DNA from: Hymenobacter translucens
GTDB lineage: Bacteria > Bacteroidota > Bacteroidia > Cytophagales > Hymenobacteraceae
Length of the DNA: 64,000 bases
Reading direction: 5' to 3'
Assembly (NCBI RefSeq): GCF_020685205.1
Contig: NZ_JAJERB010000007.1
Coordinates: 62,001-126,000 of the forward strand
Below, in pieces: positions 1-8,496 of the stretch; position 1 is the first letter of the stretch, and every line of letters starts with the position of its first letter. Below the pieces are notes generated by a model. It saw only the letters and a list, made by a program, of their open reading frames with translations. It was not told the origin of the DNA and did no database searches. The translations under genes and the position numbers were made by a program.

Positions 1-171
1 GGTGAGAATGAAGCGGTTAGAGGCGGCAGAACCAACCGGCTCCGCTTCCAAAACGTCCGACCTAGGGAAAAAATCCGTAAGTTTGCGGCCGACTTTTTGT
101 GGGAAGACGCTATACCGGATTTAAAGCCGCTGCGTTGGAAAGAAGTAGTCATCCGCTACTGCCTGCCGTAA
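1..171 (+). CDS. 3' end of an unidentified protein (partial)
   Basis: An open frame enters from the left edge and runs 56 codons to a TAA at 169-171. The visible C-terminus is basic, with several Arg and Lys, and ends in IRYCLP. No family is recognised from this fragment. It reads toward the GH3 fusion gene and is separated from it by about 96 bases. The start and most of the gene lie outside the window. It could be a chance open frame, but the composition looks coding. Confidence 0.45.
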   Translation, partial: GENEAVRGGRTNRLRFQNVRPREKIRKFAADFLWEDAIPDLKPLRWKEVVIRYCLP

Positions 172-267
172 AAAGGGGTCAAACCCTGGCCGCGGAGCTT
201 TCCGGCGGCGGGCAAAAGTAGGGCTATTTCTGCTTGATTTCAATCATACGACAGACCACTGGAGCCG

Positions 268-3222
268 ATGCTCAAGGAATTCCGAATTAGACTCTTACTG
301 CTCCTATTGGCCGCTACGGGTCTGATTATTTCCTCTTCGGCACCGAAGGATAAGGGGATGCGCCCTAGTTCGGTGGCCGAGGAGAACTGGGTCGACAGCG
401 TGTTCAATACCCTGACGCCCGACCAGCGCCTGGGTCAGCTGTTTATGGTGGCCGCCTACTCCAACAAGGACCGGCGCCACGTGCAGCAGGTAGATGAGCT
501 GGTTCGCACGCATGGCATCGGGGGCATCATGTTCCTGCAGGGCGGCCCCCGCCGGCAGGCTTCGCTCACCAACCACTACCAGAAGCTGGCGAAAGTGCCC
601 CTGCTGGTCGCTATGGATGCCGAGTGGGGACTTTCCATGCGCCTCGACTCCTCCATGCACTTTGCCAAGCAGATGACGCTGGGCGCCATGGACGACGAGC
701 AGTACGTGTACCAGATGGGCCGCGAAATTGCGCTGAAGATGAAAACCCTGGGCGTGCACGTCAGCTTCTCCCCGGTTATCGACGTCAACTCCAACCCGGA
801 TAACCCGGTTATCGGCAACCGCTCGTTCGGCGAGAACAAGGAACAGGTGTCGCAGCGCGGCATCGCCTATATCCGGGGCCTGCAGGACCACGGCATCATG
901 GCCGTTGCCAAGCACTTCCCGGGCCACGGCGACACCGACGTAGACTCCCACGTGGCGCTGCCGGTGGTAAACACCGACATGGCCCGCCTGACCAACGTGG
1001 ACCTGTACCCGTTTCAGAAGTCGTTCGAGGCCGGGGTAATGGGCGTGATGGTGGCGCACCTCTACATGCCGCTGTTCGACACCACCCGCAACCAGACCAC
1101 TACCCTTTCCCGCAGCCTCGTGACCGGCCTGCTCAAGGAAAAGATGGCGTATAAAGGTCTGGTGTTCACGGATGCGCTGAACATGAAGAGCGTCACGAAC
1201 CACTACAAGGCCGGTGAGCTGGACGCCTTGGCCTTGATTGCGGGCAACGACGTACTGCTGTTCTCCGAGGATGTTCCCCTGGGCTTGCAGCGCATTCGAG
1301 AGGCCGTTACGGCCGGTAAGATCACCCAGGAAGACATTGACGCCCGGGTCCGCAAGATCCTGCGCGCCAAGTTCTGGGCCGGCCTGAACCGCTATCAGCC
1401 GGTGGACCTGCCCAACCTGATGAACGACCTGAACCGGCCCCTGAGCCGGATGGTGCAGCAGCAGATCTACGAGCACGCCGTTACGGTTGCCAAAAACGAC
1501 GACGATCTGCTACCCTTCCACCGCCTCGACACGCTGCGCATCGCCACGGTTACCGTCGGCGCGAAGGGCGGCAGCACGTTCGGGGAGATTATGAGCAAGT
1601 ACCAGCCTGGCCCGGTGTACTCGGTGCCGAACCGGTACGCGGCGGACACGGCCTTTACCAACCTGCTGCCCCGCCTGGCCCCGTATAATGTAGTGGTGGT
1701 CAGCCTGCACGGCATGAACAATACGCCGGCCCACAACTACGGCATCGGTGAAGGAGCCCTCAGCTTTATCAAGCAGCTGCAGGCCAATAAGAGCATCAAA
1801 ACCGTGGTTGTTGCCATGGGCAACGCCTACGGCCTGAAGTACGTGGAGGACGCGCGCACCCTGGTGTGCGGCTACGAAGACAACTTCGCGGCCCAGCTCG
1901 TGGTGCCCCAGGTGCTGTTCGGCGCCCTGCCCGCCAAGGGCCGCCTGCCCGTGACGGTGTCGCCGAAGCTGGTGGCCGGTAAGGGTGTGCCTACTCCCGA
2001 CTTCCGCCGCCTGCGCTATGCCACCCCGGAAAGCGAAGGGCTGGACTCCCGCATCCTGGCTCAGATCGATAACATCGCGCTGGAGTCGGTAGCCTACGCG
2101 GCCGCTCCGGGCTGCCAGGTGCTGGTAGCCAAAAACGGCGCCGTGGTCTTCGACAAAAGCTACGGCTACTGCACCTACGACAAGTCGCAGCCGGTAAGCA
2201 ACAGCACCCTCTACGACCTGGCTTCCATCACCAAGGTGGCCGGCACCCTGCAGGCTATTATGTACCTCAAGGACGAGGGCAAGCTCAACCTCGACGAGAA
2301 AGTTGCTACCTACCTACCCGAGTTGCGCAACACCAACAAGCGGGAGATGACCGTGCGCGACGTGCTGCTGCACCAGGCTGGCCTCAAGCCGGGCATCCCT
2401 ACCTGGGAGCGGACGGTGAGCAAGGGAGGCCTCAAGCCGACCTTCTACGCCAGCGCCCGCTCCGACGACTACCCCAACGAGGTGTCGCCCGGCACGTTCA
2501 GCTCCAAAGCCACCGACGACTCGGTCTGGGTGTGGATTCAGCGCAGCTCCCTGCTGCCCAAGATCAAGGGCAAATACCCGGTTGAGTACAGCGACCTGAG
2601 CTTTATTATGCTCAAGAACCTGGCGGAGCGGGTGGCCAAGGAGCCCATCGACCAGTTTCTGGAGAAGACCATCTACAAGCCCCTGGGTCTGGCCTCGATG
2701 ACCTATAACCCCTTGGCGCGGTTTCCGAAGTCGTGCATTGCGCCCACGGAGAATGACACCTATTTCCGCCGCACCCAGCTCCAGGGCACGGTACACGACC
2801 AGACGGCAGCCTTAATCGGCGGCGTAAGCGGCCATGCCGGCCTGTTCTCCAACGCCAACGACCTGGCCGTACTGATGCAAATGAATCTGCAGAACGGCCG
2901 CTACGGCGGGCAGCGCTACTTCCAGACCCCGGTCGTAACCGAGTTTGCCCGGTCGCAGTCGGCCGGCAATAAGCGCGGGCTGGGCTGGGACCACGGCAAC
3001 CCCGAGAAGCCGGAAGGACCCACGTCGAATCTGTCGCCGGCCTCCACGTTCGGGCATACCGGCTTCACCGGCACCTGCGTGTGGATGGACCCCGAGAACA
3101 AGATTCTCTACATCTTCCTCTCGAACCGGGTGTACCCCGACGCCGGCAACAACAAGCTGCGGCAGTTTAACATCCGCACCCGCATCCACGACGTGATCTA
3201 CAAATCGCTGCAGAAAACCTGA
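268..3222 (+). CDS. Glycoside hydrolase family 3 (NagZ-like) fused to a serine hydrolase (beta-lactamase family)
   Basis: 984 residues with a hydrophobic N-terminal signal or anchor (about 5-24). The first module (about 40-375) is a GH3 beta-N-acetylhexosaminidase domain. It carries the NagZ hallmark KHFPGHGDTDVDSH at 215-228 with its catalytic His/Asp pair, and a likely nucleophile Asp302 in FTDALNM. A linking GH3 C-terminal-like region (about 410-580) follows. The last 400 residues are a class C beta-lactamase/esterase fold with SITK (Ser653, Lys656), YSD at 774-776 and a late HTGFTG motif. This two-enzyme architecture is known in Bacteroidota. An envelope role in trimming amino sugars or peptidoglycan is inferred; the substrate is not shown by sequence. 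A rho-independent terminator follows. Confidence 0.93.
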   Translation: MLKEFRIRLLLLLLAATGLIISSSAPKDKGMRPSSVAEENWVDSVFNTLTPDQRLGQLFMVAAYSNKDRRHVQQVDELVRTHGIGGIMFLQGGPRRQASLTNHYQKLAKVPLLVAMDAEWGLSMRLDSSMHFAKQMTLGAMDDEQYVYQMGREIALKMKTLGVHVSFSPVIDVNSNPDNPVIGNRSFGENKEQVSQRGIAYIRGLQDHGIMAVAKHFPGHGDTDVDSHVALPVVNTDMARLTNVDLYPFQKSFEAGVMGVMVAHLYMPLFDTTRNQTTTLSRSLVTGLLKEKMAYKGLVFTDALNMKSVTNHYKAGELDALALIAGNDVLLFSEDVPLGLQRIREAVTAGKITQEDIDARVRKILRAKFWAGLNRYQPVDLPNLMNDLNRPLSRMVQQQIYEHAVTVAKNDDDLLPFHRLDTLRIATVTVGAKGGSTFGEIMSKYQPGPVYSVPNRYAADTAFTNLLPRLAPYNVVVVSLHGMNNTPAHNYGIGEGALSFIKQLQANKSIKTVVVAMGNAYGLKYVEDARTLVCGYEDNFAAQLVVPQVLFGALPAKGRLPVTVSPKLVAGKGVPTPDFRRLRYATPESEGLDSRILAQIDNIALESVAYAAAPGCQVLVAKNGAVVFDKSYGYCTYDKSQPVSNSTLYDLASITKVAGTLQAIMYLKDEGKLNLDEKVATYLPELRNTNKREMTVRDVLLHQAGLKPGIPTWERTVSKGGLKPTFYASARSDDYPNEVSPGTFSSKATDDSVWVWIQRSSLLPKIKGKYPVEYSDLSFIMLKNLAERVAKEPIDQFLEKTIYKPLGLASMTYNPLARFPKSCIAPTENDTYFRRTQLQGTVHDQTAALIGGVSGHAGLFSNANDLAVLMQMNLQNGRYGGQRYFQTPVVTEFARSQSAGNKRGLGWDHGNPEKPEGPTSNLSPASTFGHTGFTGTCVWMDPENKILYIFLSNRVYPDAGNNKLRQFNIRTRIHDVIYKSLQKT

Positions 3223-3262
3223 CAGCCAACAACCTCGACCGTACTTCCGGTGTCCTTGAACT

Positions 3263-3289
3263 GCCCGTGGCCTTCGTCACGGGCTTTTT
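3263..3289 (+). terminator. Rho-independent terminator of the GH3/serine hydrolase gene
   Basis: A GCCCGTG/CACGGGC stem is followed directly by five T residues, 41 bases after the stop codon. Confidence 0.75.
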
Positions 3290-3294
3290 CTTGC

Positions 3295-3302
3295 TACCTT
3301 TT
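3295..3302 (+). promoter_or_regulatory. Possible -7 box of bshA
   Basis: TACCTTTT matches the Bacteroidota -7 consensus TAnnTTTG at all but the last base. It lies 73 bases before the bshA ATG, just after the upstream terminator. Confidence 0.35.
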
Positions 3303-3374
3303 CGCGCTTTTCCAACATCCCGGCTTCGGGCTGGTTTGGCAAAGCAGTAGCGTACCCTCTGCCCCACCCCTTCT

Positions 3375-4511
3375 ATGAACATCGGCATCGTCTGTTATCC
3401 CACCTTTGGCGGCTCCGGCGTGGTAGCTACCGAGCTGGGCAAAGCGCTGGCGCTCAAAGGCCACCGCGTCCACTTTATCACCTATAGCCAGCCCGTGCGG
3501 CTCGATTTCTTCAACGAGAACCTCTTTTACCACGAGGTGTACGTGCCGGCTTATCCTCTCTTTCAGTTTCCGCCCTACGAACTGGCTTTGGCCTCGAAGA
3601 TGGTCGACATTGTGCAGAACGAGAAGCTCGACGTGCTGCACGTACACTACGCTATTCCCCACGCTTCGGCAGCCTATATGGCCAAGCAGATTCTGCGTAC
3701 CAAGGGCATCCAGATTCCCTTTATCACCACCCTGCACGGCACCGATATTACCCTGGTGGGCAAGGACGCCTCCTACGAGCCGGTTGTCACGTTCAGCATC
3801 AACCAGAGCGACGGCGTTACGGCCGTATCGGCGGATTTGATGCGGGAAACCTACGAGTACTTCCCCATTGAGAAGGACATCGAGGTGATTCCCAACTTCA
3901 TCAACCTGGACCGGTTCAAGAAGCAGAACAAAAGTCACTTCCGCACCGCCATTGCCCCGGAGGGCGAGAAGCTGCTGATTCATACCTCCAACTTCCGCTC
4001 GGTAAAGCGCATCGATGACGTTGTAGCCATCTTCGCTGGTGTGCGGCGGCAGATTCCGGCCAAGCTCCTGCTGGTAGGCGACGGCCCGGACCGGCCCCGC
4101 ATCGAGAAGCTCTGCCGCGACACCGGCTTCTGCAACGATATCCGCTTCCTGGGCAAGCTCGAAGCCGTGGAGGAAGTGTTGAGCGTGAGCGACCTGTTTT
4201 TAATGCCCTCGGAAAAGGAAAGCTTCGGCCTGGCCGCTCTTGAAGCCATGGCCTGCGAAGTACCGGTCGTCAGCACCAACGCCGGGGGCATTCCCGAGCT
4301 GAACGTGGACGGCGTGACCGGTACCACGAGCGAAATCGGCGACGTGGAGGACATGGTCAAGAATGCCCTGTTCATTTTGCAGGACGAGAACCTGCCCCGC
4401 TTTAAAGCCGCCGCCCGGGCCCGGGCCGAGGAGTTTGCCGTCGAGAACATCGTCCCGCTCTACGAGGCCTGCTACCAGCGCGCCATCGACTCCCAGCTGG
4501 CTACGGTTTAG
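3375..4511 (+). CDS. bshA: N-acetyl-alpha-D-glucosaminyl L-malate synthase (bacillithiol step 1)
   Basis: A 378-residue GT4 glycosyltransferase of the usual BshA length. It begins MNIGIVCYPTFGGSG, the N-terminal glycine-rich loop typical of BshA. HVHYAIPHA is at 89-97 and HGTDITLVG near 121. The GT4 EX7E motif is E282/E290 in ESFGLAALE. The enzyme joins GlcNAc from UDP-GlcNAc to L-malate in the cytoplasm, the first step of bacillithiol synthesis, and Bacteroidota commonly carry it. No bshB or bshC is visible nearby. The start is the only ATG that gives the full Rossmann N-terminus. Confidence 0.95.
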   Translation: MNIGIVCYPTFGGSGVVATELGKALALKGHRVHFITYSQPVRLDFFNENLFYHEVYVPAYPLFQFPPYELALASKMVDIVQNEKLDVLHVHYAIPHASAAYMAKQILRTKGIQIPFITTLHGTDITLVGKDASYEPVVTFSINQSDGVTAVSADLMRETYEYFPIEKDIEVIPNFINLDRFKKQNKSHFRTAIAPEGEKLLIHTSNFRSVKRIDDVVAIFAGVRRQIPAKLLLVGDGPDRPRIEKLCRDTGFCNDIRFLGKLEAVEEVLSVSDLFLMPSEKESFGLAALEAMACEVPVVSTNAGGIPELNVDGVTGTTSEIGDVEDMVKNALFILQDENLPRFKAAARARAEEFAVENIVPLYEACYQRAIDSQLATV

Positions 4512-4526
4512 CTTTTTTAGTTGCTC

Positions 4527-4664
4527 GTTGTCAGTTGTCCGTTGTTAGTCAATAGCATAGCCTAAATACAAAGTGCCGCCCACAATTGTGAGCGGCACTT
4601 TGTATTTAGGCTATGCTTGAATCGAAGTAGGAAAAGAAAAAACCGGACAACGAACAACTGACAA
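4527..4664. repeat. Nested inverted repeat with a 26-bp perfect hairpin
   Basis: Positions 4554-4579 and 4592-4617 are exact reverse complements of 26 bp. The loop of about 12 bases itself contains the palindrome CACAATTGTG. Outside this, GTTGTCAGTTGTCCGTTGT-like tracts (about 4527-4546 and 4644-4664) form a second, imperfect inverted pair. The element fills the gap between convergent genes. It lacks a clear T-run, so it may work as a bidirectional terminator or be a repeat element. Confidence 0.8.
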
Positions 4665-4671
4665 CTATATC

Positions 4672-5208
4672 TTAAAACAGCCCGGCGGCTTCACGCTTCA
4701 CGAACGCCAGGGCCTGGGCGGTGGGGTCAGCTTCGTCGGTCATCAGACTTTCGAGCACCCGCTTGGCCAGGTCGGTGCCGCGCTGCTGCTGGGGGTTGGG
4801 CAGGGCGTGAAAGGCCTTGTTGATCATCGTGAGCACGTTTTCCTTGGCCTGCTTCACCTGGGCCCAGGACTCATGGCTCATGTACAGCTGCTGGGACAGG
4901 TTGTGCTCAAACTCCGAGCGGATTTCGGTGAGCAGGGCACGGTGGTAGTCCTGAGCGGTCTGCCCGCCGCTGCTCAGGCGCACCAGAATGTTGTTCGGGG
5001 TGATGCGCTCCAGCAGCAGCACGATCCGCTCATACGCCTGCAGGCGCATAGGCAGGGTCGTCTGGCTGCTTTGCAGGCGCAGCTCGATCAGGCGGCGCTG
5101 CTGGTCTTTGTCGAGGTACTGCCGGATAATGAGCAGGATAGCGCCGCCGACGATGATGGCCGGCAGGATAATCTTGAGCAGGTCGAAAAGATACGTGGTC
5201 GTGTTCAT
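4672..5208 (-). CDS. Conserved single-pass membrane protein of unknown function
   Basis: 178 residues from ATG at 5208 (MNTTTYLFDLLKI). A longer open frame extends upstream over the oppositely oriented iscA-like gene, but that extension is not credible. Residues 8-28 form one membrane helix. The rest is a helical cytoplasmic-type domain with LPMRLQAYERIVLLLERI and an EFEHNLSQQLYMS segment. The pattern matches a conserved small protein family of Bacteroidota (possibly DUF7935, from memory). No function is known to me. It ends next to the long hairpin and is convergent with bshA. Confidence 0.75.
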   Translation of the reverse strand: MNTTTYLFDLLKIILPAIIVGGAILLIIRQYLDKDQQRRLIELRLQSSQTTLPMRLQAYERIVLLLERITPNNILVRLSSGGQTAQDYHRALLTEIRSEFEHNLSQQLYMSHESWAQVKQAKENVLTMINKAFHALPNPQQQRGTDLAKRVLESLMTDEADPTAQALAFVKREAAGLF

Positions 5209-5321
5209 GTTGAAATTACGTCGGACGGGGGGCGGAAGGTCGGGAAAAACGCTGAACCCTCCCACCCTGCCGGCTGTTACAGAGGTACGGCAGCCGGTAA
5301 CTCCTATCCCCTCAGGCTTCG

Positions 5322-5329
5322 TATCTTTG
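5322..5329 (+). promoter_or_regulatory. -7 promoter box of the iscA-like gene
   Basis: TATCTTTG is a perfect match to the Bacteroidota TAnnTTTG box, 30 bases before the ATG at 5360. Confidence 0.65.
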
Positions 5330-5359
5330 TCTGCAACTTCGCTTTTAACGTAGCTACAC

Positions 5360-5710
5360 ATGGTAACGGCACCCACTAAAACCGCTCCGATCAGCCTCAC
5401 CCCCCGGGCCCTGGCTGAGGTTAAAAATATTCTTGTCGAGAAAAAGGTCCCCACCGAGTACGGCCTGCGCATTGGCGTGCAGGGCGGTGGCTGCTCGGGC
5501 ATGAGCTACCTGCTCGGCTTCGACAAGCCCAAGGACAACGACGAGACCTTCGAGCTCGACGGCGTCACGCTGGTGATGGATAAAAAGCACGCCATGTACG
5601 TGCTGGGCATGGAAGTCGACTTCCAGGACGGCCTCAACGCCCGCGGCTTCGTCTTCAACAACCCCCAGGCCAAGAGCACCTGCGGCTGCGGCTCCTCGTT
5701 CTCGGCGTAA
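5360..5710 (+). CDS. HesB/IscA-type iron-sulfur cluster assembly protein
   Basis: 116 residues, normal for A-type Fe-S carriers. The three conserved cysteines are present: Cys45 in GGCSGMSY, and Cys108 and Cys110 in the C-terminal CGCGSSF. Such proteins accept or carry [2Fe-2S]/[4Fe-4S] clusters to apo-targets in the cytoplasm. Whether this is IscA, SufA or ErpA cannot be told from sequence alone, because no isc or suf genes are adjacent. It has its own TATCTTTG promoter and ends at a strong bidirectional terminator, so it is probably monocistronic. Confidence 0.93.
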   Translation: MVTAPTKTAPISLTPRALAEVKNILVEKKVPTEYGLRIGVQGGGCSGMSYLLGFDKPKDNDETFELDGVTLVMDKKHAMYVLGMEVDFQDGLNARGFVFNNPQAKSTCGCGSSFSA

Positions 5711-5728
5711 GCAGCTCGTTTACATCAC

Positions 5729-5764
5729 AAAAAAGCCCCGACCATGCCTGGTCGGGGCTTTTTT
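5729..5764. terminator. Bidirectional rho-independent terminator
   Basis: Perfect AAAAAAGCCCCGACC/GGTCGGGGCTTTTTT arms around a 6-base loop. It lies between the convergent iscA-like gene (stop 18 bases upstream) and argH, and has A- and T-runs for both strands. Confidence 0.92.
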
Positions 5765-5781
5765 GTTTGCGGGCCGGCTGT

Positions 5782-7089
5782 CTATTCGGCTGCCAGCACG
5801 CGGCTGCTTTGCTTTACCTTTTCCACCTTGGCTTTTATTTCGCCCAGGCCGAGGTTGTGAATGCTGCCCAGGTGGGTGGTCTGGAAGTCTTTGTGGGGCA
5901 CGTAGGTGCCGTTTTCCACCGCCTGGCCTACCTGCTTGTACGCTTCCCGGAACGGCACCCCGGCCTGAATCAGCTGGTTGATGTTCTCAACCGAGAAAAT
6001 GCCGTCGTACTTGGCGTGGTTGAGCAGGTCGGGCTTTATTTTCAGCTGGGGCAAAGCAAACAGCAGGATGTCGAGGATGTCGAGCAGCTGGGCCATGGGC
6101 TCAAACATCACTTCTTTAAGCAGCTGAAAGTCGCGGTGGTAGCCGCTGGGCAGGTTATTGGTGGCGAGCATGATGGTCGTCGGCAGACCCTGAAGCACGT
6201 TGCACCGGGCCCGGACCAGCTCAAACACGTCAGGGTTCTTCTTGTGCGGCATGATGCTGGAGCCGGTGGTGAACTCCTTGGGCAGCTCGACAAACGCCAG
6301 GTCCTGGGAGTTGTACAGCACCAGGTCGTAGGCCAGCTTGGAAAGCGTGCCGCAGATGCCGGCCAGGGCAAAGGCCACCGTCTTCTCGGTTTTGCCCCGC
6401 AGCATCTGAGCGCCCACGCTGCTCACGGCCAGGTTACCGAAGCCCATTTCCCGGGTCGTCAGCTGCCGGTCAATGGGAAACGAGGAGCCGAAGCCCGCGC
6501 CCGAGCCCAGCGGGTTCTGGTCGGCCACGGCGTGGGCGGCTTCGAACAAGGCAATGTCGAGCAGCAGGTGCTCGGCATAGGCCGAAAACCACAGCCCGAA
6601 CGAGCTGGGCATGGCGGCCTGAAAGTGGGTGTAGCCCGGCATCAGGTCGGTTTGGTGCGCGGCGGCCTTGTCCAGCATCACTTCCACCAGCGCCAGCACT
6701 TTGGCGGCGGCCCGCTCGGTGTAGTCTTTCAGGAACAGTTGAATAGCGGTCAGCACCTGGTCGTTGCGGGAGCGGGCAGTGTGAATTTTCTTGCCCGCGT
6801 CGCCAAACTTATCGGTCAGGTAAAACTCCAGCTTGGAGTGCACGTCCTCAAAGGAGTCGTCGATGGTAAAGGTGCCGGCTTCGATCTGGGCTTCCAGCTC
6901 GCTCAGGCCCTGCTGGAGCTGCTCATTCTCGGCACTGGAAATCAGCCCGACCTTAGCCAGCATCACGGCCTGGGCCATGGACGAGCGGACGTCGAACCGC
7001 GCCAGGTACACATCCAGTTCCCGGTCGCGGCCCACGGTGAACTGTTCAATCTTCTTATCGACGGCAATGCCTTTATCCCAGATTTTCAT
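5782..7089 (-). CDS. argH: Argininosuccinate lyase
   Basis: 435 residues. It cleaves argininosuccinate to arginine and fumarate, the last arginine step. The fumarase/aspartase superfamily signature GSSIMPHKKNP is at 276-286. TARSRND at 104-110 and GYTHFQ around His155 mark the other active-site regions. The length is slightly short of the common 455-460 but typical for Bacteroidota homologues. It is the last gene of the minus-strand argB-argE-argH group, separated from argE by 339 bases that hold a gene remnant and a hairpin. Confidence 0.96.
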   Translation of the reverse strand: MKIWDKGIAVDKKIEQFTVGRDRELDVYLARFDVRSSMAQAVMLAKVGLISSAENEQLQQGLSELEAQIEAGTFTIDDSFEDVHSKLEFYLTDKFGDAGKKIHTARSRNDQVLTAIQLFLKDYTERAAAKVLALVEVMLDKAAAHQTDLMPGYTHFQAAMPSSFGLWFSAYAEHLLLDIALFEAAHAVADQNPLGSGAGFGSSFPIDRQLTTREMGFGNLAVSSVGAQMLRGKTEKTVAFALAGICGTLSKLAYDLVLYNSQDLAFVELPKEFTTGSSIMPHKKNPDVFELVRARCNVLQGLPTTIMLATNNLPSGYHRDFQLLKEVMFEPMAQLLDILDILLFALPQLKIKPDLLNHAKYDGIFSVENINQLIQAGVPFREAYKQVGQAVENGTYVPHKDFQTTHLGSIHNLGLGEIKAKVEKVKQSSRVLAAE

Positions 7090-7251
7090 GCGTTGTTGGC
7101 TGATGCCGACCCAGGGTCGGATAAATCAATAGTTGAAGGTACAGGGCCGCCACTGCTTTGCCGCAATACGTCCGCTATTTGACGGTTTTGCACGCCCGGG
7201 CCGGAGAAGTCCCGGGGTATATTGAGTAGTACCTGATCCGTCGCGCAGCTC

Positions 7252-7365
7252 ATGCCGGAAATCACCACCTTCCTCCCATTCAACGACCAGCCCCAGGCCA
7301 GCCGGGCTATGCAGGCCATGCTGAAGATAACCAAGCTGGACATTGCCGCGCTGGAGCAGGCGTAG
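7252..7365 (+). pseudogene. PhnB-like VOC protein remnant with an internal deletion
   Basis: A 37-codon frame reads MPEITTFLPFND at its start and RAMQAMLKITKLDIAALEQA at its end. The first part resembles the N-terminus and the second the C-terminus of the PhnB-like glyoxalase-fold (VOC, 3-demethylubiquinone methyltransferase-like) family, which is normally about 140-160 residues. The middle is missing but the frame is kept, as expected of an in-frame internal deletion. It lies opposite to the argE-argH transcript. The family assignment rests on recalled consensus, not on a search. Confidence 0.55.
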
Positions 7366-7370
7366 GACAG

Positions 7371-7431
7371 TAGCGCGGGCTCTGTAGTCCGGGCCCGGTT
7401 TATCCAGGCGCGGACTACAGAGCCCGCGCTA
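7371..7431. repeat. 21-bp perfect inverted repeat at the argE-like stop
   Basis: Positions 7371-7391 and 7411-7431 are exact reverse complements (tagcgcgggctctgtagtcc type) around a 19-base loop. The right arm contains the stop codon of the deacylase gene. There is no T-run. It looks like an interspersed GC-rich repeat and could act as a 3' stabilising hairpin between argE and argH. Confidence 0.75.
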
Positions 7432-8496
7432 TAATTCAAGGCCCGCCAGCAGCTCGATGTACTCCTGGATGCCCGACCGGATTTCGCTGAGCAGAATGTA
7501 CTCGTCGGGAGTATGGGACCGGGCCGAGTCGCCGGGGCCGATTTTCACCGTATCGAAGGGCATCATGCTCTGGTCCGACAGCGTGGCCGAGCCGAACGTG
7601 CGCTTGCCCAACGCCAGGGCTTTCCGCACCAGTGGGTGGCCGGACGCAATGCGGGACGAGTTGAGGTGAGTAGACCGGGGCGTGACGTCGGCGTCTATAT
7701 GCTCCTGCACGATGCGTACTACCTCCGGGTTCGAGTAGCACTCGTTGGTGCGCACGTCCACCACAAACTGGCAGCGGTCCGGCACCACGTTGTGCTGGGA
7801 GCCGGCCTGGATCTGGGTTACGGTCATCTTGACGGGTCCCAGCAGGGGCGAGACGTCCGGAAACCGAAACCCGCGTACCCACTGGATAGCCTCCAGCGCC
7901 TTATACAGGGCGTTTTCGCCTTCGTCGCGGGCCGCGTGGCCGCTTTTGCCGTAGGCGACGCAGTCGAGCACCACCAGTCCTTTCTCGGCTACGGCCAAAT
8001 CCATCTGCGTGGGTTCCCCCACCACGCCCAGGCTGATTTTGGGGAGCAGCGGCAGCAGGAGGCGGATTCCGTCGATGCCGGACACTTCCTCCTCCGCCGT
8101 GATGGCGCAGATCAGGTTAAAGGCCGGCGGGTGTTGCTCGAAGTACAGAAACGCGGCCAGCAAGCTCACGGCCGAAGCGCCCGCGTCGTTGCTGCCCAGG
8201 CCGATGAGCCTCTCCCCTTCCAGCACGCCCCCGAACGGGTCATGCGTCCACGACGTGCCGGGCTTTACCGTGTCGTGGTGGGAATTGAGCAGCACGGTGG
8301 GACGGGCCGGATGGAAGTGGCGGCTGATGGCCCAGACGTTGTTTTTGTCGCGCTGCGGGTGGGCGCCGTGAAAGGTCAGGAAGCGGAAGATCAGCTCGGC
8401 CGTGTCCTGCTCCTCCCGCGAAAACGACGGGGTCTGGATCAGCTCGGTCAGCAGCTTGATGGCGTCGTCGGTCAGCTTTTCGATTAGCTCCGGCAT
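7429..8496 (-). CDS. argE: M20 family N-acyl-ornithine/N-acylcitrulline deacylase (ArgE-like)
   Basis: 355 residues of the M20 zinc deacylase family. The metal and catalytic motifs are HHDTV (His73, Asp75), GSNDAG (Asp104) and AEEEVSG (catalytic Glu135, metal Glu136). In Bacteroidota with ArgF', this enzyme removes the acyl group from N-acetyl- or N-succinylcitrulline to give citrulline for ArgG. The start overlaps the end of argB by 13 bases, which implies translational coupling. Its place between argB and argH supports the arginine role over a general peptidase. Confidence 0.88.
   Translation of the reverse strand: MPELIEKLTDDAIKLLTELIQTPSFSREEQDTAELIFRFLTFHGAHPQRDKNNVWAISRHFHPARPTVLLNSHHDTVKPGTSWTHDPFGGVLEGERLIGLGSNDAGASAVSLLAAFLYFEQHPPAFNLICAITAEEEVSGIDGIRLLLPLLPKISLGVVGEPTQMDLAVAEKGLVVLDCVAYGKSGHAARDEGENALYKALEAIQWVRGFRFPDVSPLLGPVKMTVTQIQAGSQHNVVPDRCQFVVDVRTNECYSNPEVVRIVQEHIDADVTPRSTHLNSSRIASGHPLVRKALALGKRTFGSATLSDQSMMPFDTVKIGPGDSARSHTPDEYILLSEIRSGIQEYIELLAGLEL

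Noticed and set aside
4672..5502. Longer 276-codon form of the small membrane protein
   Set aside because: The extra N-terminus would overlap the iscA-like gene and its promoter on the other strand and lacks conserved features. The ATG at 5208 precedes the membrane helix directly.
5767..7182. Long open frame on the plus strand opposite argH
   Set aside because: It is antisense to a clear enzyme gene, rich in Gln, His, Val and Gly as expected of a GC-biased shadow frame, and has no family motif.
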